In this document: piece by piece, positions 9,087 through 15,722 of the stretch
How positions within the stretch are numbered: the first letter of the stretch is position 1
Layout of the letters: every line of letters starts with the position of its first letter
Assembly: GCF_012563545.1 (NCBI RefSeq)
Contig: NZ_CP050804.1
Coordinates: forward strand, 248,001-312,000
Direction of reading: 5' to 3'
Length of the DNA: 64,000 nucleotides
Origin: Arcanobacterium buesumense
Lineage (GTDB): Bacteria > Actinomycetota > Actinomycetes > Actinomycetales > Actinomycetaceae
Notes under the pieces: model-generated
What the model saw: the letters and a program-made list of their open reading frames with translations, nothing else
What the model was told of the DNA's origin: nothing
Database searches by the model: none
Translations under genes and position numbers: made by a program

Positions 9087-10013
9087 GTGAGTATCCAGAG
9101 TTCACTGCCATCGGCCGCAAAGCCAGCGAAACGTGTGAGGGGTTTTCGTCCGAGCATTATGGGGTTATTAACTGCTGTTTTGCTGATACTTGGGACAACA
9201 GTTTTTCTCTATCCGTATGCCGCCCAGTGGGTAAGTCAAGCAAGGCAATCAGCGATCGTTAGCGCGTATGAAAAAGTTGTGGACAAGGTTGAACCTGATG
9301 AAGCAACTCAAATCAAGGAAGCTCGCAAGTACAACGAGTATCTAGCTAAAGAACAACTGGTTGATATTGAAGGGCGAATACCGACGGTTCGAGAATCTGC
9401 TATCACTCCAGAAAACCTCGGTTTAGCTCCATATAAGGAACAACTTCTGGCGGATAATACTGGATTGATGGCGCGTATTCGGGTGCCTTCGGCTGATATT
9501 GATTTACCGGTCTACCATGGCACATCAGATGTGACGCTATTGCGCGGTGCGGGGCATCTTCAAGGTACCGCCTTGCCGATAGGGGGTGAAGGAACGCGGA
9601 CAGTTATTACGGCACATCGCGGGTTGGCAGATTCAGCAATGTTTACCTATCTTGACCGTGCAGATATTGGAGACACGTTCAGTGTTGAAGTTTTCGGTGA
9701 GTTGCTGGTTTACAAGATCAATGACATTAAGGTGGTTCCGCCAGAAGAAACTGAAACTATTAGGCCGGTGCCTGGCAAGGACCTCGCGACGTTAATTACC
9801 TGTACGCCATTAGGGATTAATACGCATCGTATCGTCGTGACTGGAGAGCGAATTCTCCCTACTCCGGCAAGTGATTTAGACACTTTGGGGGTCGAATCTG
9901 ATCTTCCGCGTTTCCCGTGGTGGGTTATCGTCTGGTTTGTTGTCTTTTCGTTCTCTTTATGGTTTGTCTGGTTTACTCGGCGCGAGAACGACGACGATGA
10001 GCCCAACGCTTAG
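9087..10013 (+). CDS. srtC: class C (pilin-polymerising) sortase
   Basis: Transpeptidase that joins LPxTG pilins through the pilin-motif Lys. It is a membrane protein with an N-terminal helix (about residues 22-46), the sortase barrel, and a C-terminal helix (about 275-295), the two-helix layout of class C. Catalytic His177 (ITAHRGL), Cys239 (LITCTPLG) and Arg248 (NTHRIVVTGER) are present. GTG 9087 is preferred to the upstream TTG 9063 because AAGAAGG lies 5 bases before it. It is the only sortase gene in the window, so the housekeeping sortase must be elsewhere. Confidence 0.94.
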   Translation: MSIQSSLPSAAKPAKRVRGFRPSIMGLLTAVLLILGTTVFLYPYAAQWVSQARQSAIVSAYEKVVDKVEPDEATQIKEARKYNEYLAKEQLVDIEGRIPTVRESAITPENLGLAPYKEQLLADNTGLMARIRVPSADIDLPVYHGTSDVTLLRGAGHLQGTALPIGGEGTRTVITAHRGLADSAMFTYLDRADIGDTFSVEVFGELLVYKINDIKVVPPEETETIRPVPGKDLATLITCTPLGINTHRIVVTGERILPTPASDLDTLGVESDLPRFPWWVIVWFVVFSFSLWFVWFTRRENDDDEPNA

Positions 10014-10052
10014 TCCAATGTTAAAGAGTTCTGGTTTTTAATAAGTAAAAAT

Positions 10053-10081
10053 TTGCATTTGCCCATTGTTAGGCGTATGCT
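10053..10081 (+). promoter_or_regulatory. trp promoter
   Basis: TTGCAT (10053-10058), 17-base spacer, TATGCT (10076-10081). The expected +1 falls about 7 bases later, on or next to the ATG at 10088, so the leader peptide is probably translated from a leaderless mRNA. Confidence 0.7.
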
Positions 10082-10087
10082 CAACAC

Positions 10088-10126
10088 ATGATGAATCTCA
10101 ATCGTAACTGGTGGTGGCTCGCTTAG
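10088..10126 (+). CDS. trpL: trp leader peptide MMNLNRNWWWLA
   Basis: Twelve-codon open frame with three consecutive Trp codons (10109-10117) shortly before its TAG. It has no ribosome site, and its first ATG coincides with the predicted transcription start. It lies inside a fold able to switch between antiterminator and terminator. This is the classical layout of ribosome-mediated trp attenuation. A second ATG at 10091 could also be used. Confidence 0.9.
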   Translation: MMNLNRNWWWLA

Positions 10127-10194
10127 CAGCGGGCTATGTGGTTACGATTTATTCCTGGTTCGCTGACTTCTTCGAAGTGGCGGACCATTTTTTA
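10101..10194 (+). promoter_or_regulatory. trp attenuator (mutually exclusive hairpins)
   Basis: Segment 1:2: ATCGTAAC (10101-10108) pairs with GTTACGAT (10141-10148), and 10117-10123 pairs with 10128-10134. Antiterminator 2:3: 10127-10136 (CAGCGGGCTA) can pair with 10156-10165 (TGGTTCGCTG) over ten positions including G-U pairs. Terminator 3:4: GGTTCGC..CTTC (10157-10170) pairs with GAAG..GCGGACC (10174-10186), followed by six Ts. Stalling at the Trp codons would free segment 2, form the antiterminator and let trpB be transcribed. Pairings were worked out by eye. Confidence 0.88.
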
Positions 10195-10249
10195 TGAGAG
10201 CTCCACAGTTGAAGAAGTTTGTTAGACATTTTCAACGAAAGGTAGCTTT

Positions 10250-11581
10250 ATGTCTCGTCCAACTCTTATTGACGCATATTTTGGTCAATTCGGTGGTCAG
10301 TATGTTCCTGATCAACTTCTTCCGGTACTCGATCAATTAGAGCGCGCGTATGTAGATGCCCTTGCAGATCCTAGTTTTTATCGAGAACTGGATGAATTGC
10401 GAGAAAACTATTTAGGACGTCCCACGCCAATTACCGAATGTGCAAACCTATCACGCTATGTGGAGGGGAAATCTGGTTGTAACGTGCGAATTTTTCTTAA
10501 ACGTGAAGATCTCGTTCACGGAGGCGCGCATAAGGGAAACCAAGTATTAGCTCAAGCTCTTATTGCCAAGCACCTCGGAAAAACGCGCTTGGTAGCAGAA
10601 ACTGGAGCTGGTCAGCACGGTACTGCGACAGCTATGATCGCAGCCCTCATGGGGATGGAATGTACGATCTATATGGGTGCTAAGGATGTGGCTCGCCAGC
10701 AACCGAATGTATTACGCATGCGCATGATGGGGGCTAATGTTGTGCCTGTGCGTGGAGATGCCGGATCGATGTCGAACGCGATTGATGTTGCTCTCCAAGA
10801 TTGGGTAGACAATATGGATACCACGCATTATCTTCTTGGCTCAGCCTGTGGTCCGCATCCATTCCCCACGTTAGTCAAGGAGTTTCAAGCAGTCATTTCC
10901 CGTGAGTCGCGTGCGCAAATGATGAAGCGAATCGGCCGACTCCCGGACGTCGTCGTTGCGGCTGTCGGTGGTGGTTCGAACGCGATTGGTGCTTTTGCTG
11001 ATTATCTGACGGACAAACCTGGTAATAAAGAGGTGGCATTAGTAGGTGTGGAACCAGCCGGAGAAGGTTTGGATTCAGGCAAACATGGTGCGCCGCTCGA
11101 ACGCGGCCGGATTGGTATTTTGCATGGCAGTAAATCGTATGTGTTATTAGGTGAATCTGGTGTAGTGGAAAATTCTTACTCGATTTCCGCCGGTTTAGAT
11201 TATCCTGGCGTTGGTCCAGAGCACGCCTATTTAATGGACAGTGGACGGGCACAATATGTTGGAATTACTGATGTTGAAGCACTTCAAGCATTCCGATTGT
11301 TGTCTCGGTATGAAGGGATTATCCCAGCATTAGAATCAGCTCATGCGTTTGCATACGCTTTGAAGCTTGCTCAATCGGATGAAAACATGTCGGTAGATGG
11401 CGGAGAACTAGCTATTTTGGTTAATCTTTCCGGACGCGGCGACAAAGACGTCGAGTACGTTCACAATATTCTTGGCGATCTATTGTATGACGATCCGTTA
11501 GCTAGCCCGGTTACTGACCCGCAAGTGGCCAAAGTGCTGGCCCAAATGACGGCAGAATCGAACGCTCGAGAAGGTATCTGA
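10250..11581 (+). CDS. trpB: tryptophan synthase beta chain
   Basis: PLP enzyme that condenses indole with L-serine to give tryptophan. It is TrpB1-like: YFGQFGGQYVP near the N-terminus, PLP lysine Lys95 in HGGAHKGNQ, catalytic Glu117 in AETGAGQHG, phosphate loop GGGSNAIG, and SGRGDKD near 395. Most TrpB proteins have AHKTN; here Gly96 replaces Thr after the catalytic Lys. A C-terminal extension of about 35 residues goes beyond the E. coli protein. No trpA, trpC, trpD or trpE is adjacent: the gene stands alone behind its own attenuator and meets a convergent transporter gene 4 bases downstream. GAAAGG lies 7 bases before ATG. Confidence 0.96.
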   Translation: MSRPTLIDAYFGQFGGQYVPDQLLPVLDQLERAYVDALADPSFYRELDELRENYLGRPTPITECANLSRYVEGKSGCNVRIFLKREDLVHGGAHKGNQVLAQALIAKHLGKTRLVAETGAGQHGTATAMIAALMGMECTIYMGAKDVARQQPNVLRMRMMGANVVPVRGDAGSMSNAIDVALQDWVDNMDTTHYLLGSACGPHPFPTLVKEFQAVISRESRAQMMKRIGRLPDVVVAAVGGGSNAIGAFADYLTDKPGNKEVALVGVEPAGEGLDSGKHGAPLERGRIGILHGSKSYVLLGESGVVENSYSISAGLDYPGVGPEHAYLMDSGRAQYVGITDVEALQAFRLLSRYEGIIPALESAHAFAYALKLAQSDENMSVDGGELAILVNLSGRGDKDVEYVHNILGDLLYDDPLASPVTDPQVAKVLAQMTAESNAREGI

Positions 11582-11585
11582 TAGT

Positions 11586-12935
11586 TTAAAGAACCATTGC
11601 GGCAATCCATCCAGCAATCAATAAGGGGATATTGAAGTGGAGGAAGGTTGGAATAACCGAGTCTCTAATGTGATCGTGTTGGCCGTCAGCATTCAGCCCA
11701 GATGTGGGCCCGAGTGTTGAATCGGATGCGGGGGAGCCAGCGTCACCTAGGGCGCCAGCGGTGCCAATGATGGCAACGGTGGCAAGCGGGGAGAATCCGA
11801 GTGCGCTACATAGCGGGACATAGATTGTGGTGATAATCGGAAGCGTAGAAAATGAAGAACCGATTCCTAGCGTGACGATTAAACCGACGATGAGCATGGC
11901 TAGAGCTGCTAGGGCTTTGTTGCCAGCGACGAGTTCGCTCGCTGAAGATACGAGGGATTCAACGTGCCCAGTTGCGTTCATGACGGAGGCGAATCCTTGG
12001 GCAGAAATCATGGTGAAACCAATAATCGCCATCATTTTCATGCCGTTTGTGAAGGCTTGGTCAGCTTGGCGCAGTTTGAGAGTTCCGGTAAAAAGAAAGA
12101 CGCTTAATCCTAATAGTGAGCCGAGGAGGAGAGCGTCGGCTTGATACCCAAGGGTGTTAAGCAGCAGCTGAGTGCCAAAGGTGACGAGTACAGCAAGCAC
12201 GGCAACAACCGTATTTTTTGTTGGTACCTGAGTTACTGGCGTCGTCGTCGACGACGAAGAAACGTCACTGGAGCTATAAATGCGCGGATTGCGATACGAA
12301 ACTGTGATCGCAATCAAAACTCCTATCAGCATACCTGTTGCTGGGATAGCCATTGCGTGCATGACGTTAATGCCGGAAATATCTAGGCCAGCATCGGCAA
12401 TATTCCCCAGCAAGATGTCATTGAGGAAGACCGAACCGAAGCCCAGCGGAATAAACATGTAGGTTGTGACCAGTCCGAAGGTGATGATTGAGGCGACCAC
12501 TCGCCGGTCTAGTTGTAGCCGATTAAATACTGGAAGTAGTGGTGGAATTAAGATCGGAATGAAAGCTATGTGAACTGGGATGAGGTTTTGGCTAAAAATA
12601 GCCATGAGTAAAATACCACCCAGTAGACCGTATTTAACAGTCGCTGTTGATTTGGCGCGTGCATTATTTCCGGTTCGGGATATGAGCCAGGAAGCGAGCA
12701 AATCGGGCAGTCCTGATTGTGCAACCGCCATAGCAAAGGCGCCGAGAAGCCCGTAGGAAAGGGCAATTTTCGCGCCAGCTCCTAATCCGTCTTGGAAAGC
12801 AAGCATTGTTCCATCAAGGCCTAGGCCAGCCGAAAAACCACCTACGAGGGCGCCGATGAAAAGTGCAATAACTACATGCACGCGTACTAGGGCTAGTACG
12901 AGCATGGAAATCACAGCGAGTAATACAGCATTCAT
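11586..12935 (-). CDS. YuiF-like Na+/H+ antiporter-family permease
   Basis: Integral membrane protein of 449 residues with about a dozen hydrophobic segments. It opens MNAVLLAVISMLVLALVRV, close to what I recall of Bacillus YuiF, and carries the LSYGLLGAFAMAVA and GDAGSPASDSTLGPTSGLN motifs of the Na_H_antiport_2 group, some members of which are annotated as amino-acid transporters. The substrate cannot be read from sequence. No ribosome site precedes ATG; a TAGAGT -10-like box lies exactly 6 bases upstream (12942-12947), which suggests leaderless translation. It is convergent with trpB with almost no spacer, so neither gene has a private terminator there. Confidence 0.85.
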   Translation of the reverse strand: MNAVLLAVISMLVLALVRVHVVIALFIGALVGGFSAGLGLDGTMLAFQDGLGAGAKIALSYGLLGAFAMAVAQSGLPDLLASWLISRTGNNARAKSTATVKYGLLGGILLMAIFSQNLIPVHIAFIPILIPPLLPVFNRLQLDRRVVASIITFGLVTTYMFIPLGFGSVFLNDILLGNIADAGLDISGINVMHAMAIPATGMLIGVLIAITVSYRNPRIYSSSDVSSSSTTTPVTQVPTKNTVVAVLAVLVTFGTQLLLNTLGYQADALLLGSLLGLSVFLFTGTLKLRQADQAFTNGMKMMAIIGFTMISAQGFASVMNATGHVESLVSSASELVAGNKALAALAMLIVGLIVTLGIGSSFSTLPIITTIYVPLCSALGFSPLATVAIIGTAGALGDAGSPASDSTLGPTSGLNADGQHDHIRDSVIPTFLHFNIPLLIAGWIAAMVL

Positions 12936-13146
12936 GAGGCTACTCTAACTATCCGAGATATATTTTCGTACCAATCTCGAAAACTTCTCACGATGTGGGA
13001 AATAATAACTTAGGAAAGTCGCTTTTGCTGGAAAGTTTCTTCTCAAGTTTTTACCGTATTCCTTTATATCGCTTATCTTCTACAGGTAAGACTGGTAATC
13101 TTGATATTAAGTTTATATTCTAGCTTCCACTTACTAGGAGAATTTT
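12936..13146. other. divergent intergenic region
   Basis: 211 bases between the divergent YuiF-like and nucleotidase genes. It is AT-rich and holds the candidate -10 of the leftward gene (12942-12947), a TATATT-like -10 candidate for the rightward gene, and TAGGAG (13135-13140) just before ATG. I see no convincing operator, hairpin or RNA gene. Confidence 0.5.
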
Positions 13147-15456
13147 ATGAAGAACCCGATGAAACGGGCTGTTTTATGTGCACTTGCAACAGTCTCGTTA
13201 GTTGTGGCGCCGCTGTCTGCTTGGGCAGCAGAAGAAGTTGGTGAAAAGCCTGCACAACCAACTGAGTCTGTACAAGATCCTGCAGAAGCAAACCCGAGCG
13301 AAGCCGACAATGTTGTCACGCTCAACCTTTTTAACCTCACTGATATTCATGGGCATATTGAGCCGGTGGAAAAATATAAGAATCCGGGTGTTTATGCGGA
13401 ATCTGGTTTGGCGGCAGTTAAGTGTTATATTGATGCGGCTAAGAAAGAGAACCCGAACACTCAGTTCACTTTGCTAGGTGATAACATCGGCGCTTCGCCA
13501 TTCACCTCTGGTTCGGCGATGGATAACCCAACCATCGAAGCATTGAATGCTATGAATGTTTTTGCCTCCACGATCGGCAACCACGAATTCGATAAAGGTA
13601 TTCCGGCACTGAAATCGCGTTTTGCTGGCACTGATGGTTTTGTCAAGATTGAATTCCCATACTTGGGTGCCAATGTTGATGGATTAGATGAGTTGGGCGA
13701 CTACAAGATTTGGAAATCGCCATCTGGCGTGAAGGTTGGTTTTATTGGAGCTATCGAGAATGATGTTGCTACCAAGCTTCCAGCTGGAACCGTTGACTCG
13801 CTGACGTTCAACGAAGCTGCACCTGTGATCAATCGAATCGCAGACCAGCTCAAAGACGGCGATGAGGCTAATGGTGAAGCCGATATTGTTGTGGCTATGT
13901 ATGACAATGATGTCAAGCTTTCTTACCCGAAGATGAATGCCAATGTTGACGTTATTATGGGTGGAGATACCCACGTTCCATACTTCGGCTTGGATATGGT
14001 TCCAGCTGAAGACGGTCATTTGATTACCGCAACAGCTTCTGGTTCTTTCACTGATAACTTGTCTAACGTTGTCGTTCAGTACGATAAGACAACAAAGAAG
14101 GTTGTGAAATCTTATGCCGAGAAAATCACTGCTTCTCAGGTTGTTGCCTGCGGTCAAGACACAGTGGTGAAAGCGATTGTTGACAAGGCAGCAAATAATG
14201 CGAAGGCGGAGAAGAGTAAGGTTGTTTCGAAAGGCACCGGTAATTTCTACCGGGGTATCCACACAACTGATCCAAATAAGAATCCGGCGTCAGGCTCGAA
14301 TCGTGGAGTGGAATCGACAATTGGTGGTCTGATAGCTGATGCTATGAAGGATTCCTTCCAAACTCTTGATAAGAAGCCAATTGATATCGGCATTATCAAC
14401 GCTGGTGGCATTCGTGCGGATCTGACGCCGAAGGAAGGCGAAGTAACTATTGGTGATGTATTCGCATTCATGCCCTTCTCGAACGAGGTTGGCTATGTGA
14501 CGTTGACTGGTGATCAGTTCAAGACGTTGCTAGAAGAGCAGTGGAAGACGTTGAGCAAGGACTCGACTCGACCAATGCTTAAATTAGGCTTATCGAAGAA
14601 CGTTACCTACACCTTTGATCCATCTCGCCCAATGGGGGATCGTATTACCTCCATTATGGTTGACGGGAAGCCGATCGATCCTACAGCTAAGTACACGGTT
14701 GGCTCGGTAACCTTCTTGCTCACCGGTGGCGATTCGTTCAATATTCTCGCTGATCCGGCAGTGAAGGCAACATACACTGTTATTCCAGATGGTTTGGACC
14801 GCGACTGGATGAAAACTTATCTAGAAAAGAATCCAACAGTTCAACCACGTGATTACACCTCGTCTATCGGCGTTACTATCACTGATGTGACCACCAAGGA
14901 TGGTAACGTCAGTGCGAAGCTTTCCTTGCGTGGCTTGTCGTTTACGCAACCGACAGAAGCGCAGGTTAAGAAAGTGACTGTGGAATTTGGCGGTCAAACT
15001 TTCACGGCTGATGTGGATAATACGGTTGTAGATATTAAGGCAGTTACTGAAGAAGCTGTCGTGGTTGCTGATGGAGCTGGATTTACTCAGCCATTCGCTA
15101 TTCAAGCGAATGTCCAGTGCCCAGACGGAGCGAAGAGCGTACGGCTTCCGATTGTGGTGAAGAACGAAGCTGGCAAGGAGCTAGTTAAAGCAGCTCAAGA
15201 TGTGAGTGTTGAGGTGGCATGTCCGAAGCCTGCTGATCCGAAGCCGCAGCCATCTGATCCGAAGCCGCAGCCATCTGATCCTCAAATAGTTGATCCGCAG
15301 CCGCAGAGTCCTTCGCACGAAGCAGGGGATAAAGTGGATACTCCAAAGCTGGCAAAGACTGGCGCAACCGTCGGTGTTCTTGCTGGATTAGCAGTTCTTG
15401 GTGTTCTTGGTGGAGCGGTGCTGTTGCGGTATCGCAAAGAAAAAGAAGAAGACTAA
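13147..15456 (+). CDS. cell-wall-anchored UshA-like 5'-nucleotidase
   Basis: Surface metallophosphoesterase expected to release phosphate and nucleosides from extracellular nucleotides. It has a signal peptide ending SAWA (residue 27); metal motifs LTDIHGHIE, GDNIGASPF, GNHEFDKG and MGGDTHVPY; and the C-terminal 5'-nucleotidase domain with INAGGIRADL and a FMPFSNEVGY..L substrate loop. An Ig-like segment, a Pro/Asp/Lys wall-spanning stretch with a tandem repeat, and the sorting signal LAKTG (about 735), helix and RYRKEKEED follow. LAKTG is an LAxTG-type signal, typical of class E sortases, unlike the LPxTG-like pilin signals. TAGGAG lies 6 bases before ATG. Confidence 0.92.
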   Translation: MKNPMKRAVLCALATVSLVVAPLSAWAAEEVGEKPAQPTESVQDPAEANPSEADNVVTLNLFNLTDIHGHIEPVEKYKNPGVYAESGLAAVKCYIDAAKKENPNTQFTLLGDNIGASPFTSGSAMDNPTIEALNAMNVFASTIGNHEFDKGIPALKSRFAGTDGFVKIEFPYLGANVDGLDELGDYKIWKSPSGVKVGFIGAIENDVATKLPAGTVDSLTFNEAAPVINRIADQLKDGDEANGEADIVVAMYDNDVKLSYPKMNANVDVIMGGDTHVPYFGLDMVPAEDGHLITATASGSFTDNLSNVVVQYDKTTKKVVKSYAEKITASQVVACGQDTVVKAIVDKAANNAKAEKSKVVSKGTGNFYRGIHTTDPNKNPASGSNRGVESTIGGLIADAMKDSFQTLDKKPIDIGIINAGGIRADLTPKEGEVTIGDVFAFMPFSNEVGYVTLTGDQFKTLLEEQWKTLSKDSTRPMLKLGLSKNVTYTFDPSRPMGDRITSIMVDGKPIDPTAKYTVGSVTFLLTGGDSFNILADPAVKATYTVIPDGLDRDWMKTYLEKNPTVQPRDYTSSIGVTITDVTTKDGNVSAKLSLRGLSFTQPTEAQVKKVTVEFGGQTFTADVDNTVVDIKAVTEEAVVVADGAGFTQPFAIQANVQCPDGAKSVRLPIVVKNEAGKELVKAAQDVSVEVACPKPADPKPQPSDPKPQPSDPQIVDPQPQSPSHEAGDKVDTPKLAKTGATVGVLAGLAVLGVLGGAVLLRYRKEKEED
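15235..15281 (+). repeat. 21-bp tandem repeat in the nucleotidase wall-spanner
   Basis: Two exact copies of a 21-base unit (15235-15255 and 15256-15276) encode DPKPQPS twice, followed by a partial copy. Being a multiple of three, copy-number change would lengthen or shorten the wall-spanning segment without frameshift. Confidence 0.9.
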
Positions 15457-15722
15457 GAAAAATTAGCTATGAGTCTCAGTGAGGGGACAGGTCACTTTTG
15501 GGATCTGTCCCCTCAACCGGTTCTCGCCGGGAAACGATGGAACTGAAAGAAAGTTTCCGACAAGTCGGGTCTTTTAGAATGATGGTCGCGACTAAAGTCC
15601 TAAGAATAGTGGCTTGCATCGCATAAAAGTTCTCAGGCGTGGGACTAAGGTGGTAGATTTATCGAGGACTACAGCGGCTGTGTCCGGCCGTTTTCATTTG
15701 ACCCACTGGAGGGCTACTACAT
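15457..15722. other. intergenic region before ppdK
   Basis: 266 bases. It contains the terminator hairpin at 15480-15515 and, at the right end, GGAGGG (15708-15713) 9 bases before the ppdK ATG. A short CGGC/GCCG hairpin followed by TTTTC lies near 15673-15694. I found no clear promoter pair and no gene. Confidence 0.5.
15480..15515 (+). terminator. terminator hairpin after the nucleotidase gene
   Basis: TGAGGGGACAG (15480-15490) pairs perfectly with CTGTCCCCTCA (15505-15515); three further inner pairs are possible. No T-run follows, so it may work with Rho or as a 3' end stabiliser. Confidence 0.7.

Noticed and set aside
13684-14262. 192-codon minus-strand frame inside the nucleotidase gene
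   Set aside because: Antisense to conserved metallophosphoesterase sequence; His/Asn-rich composition typical of a shadow frame.
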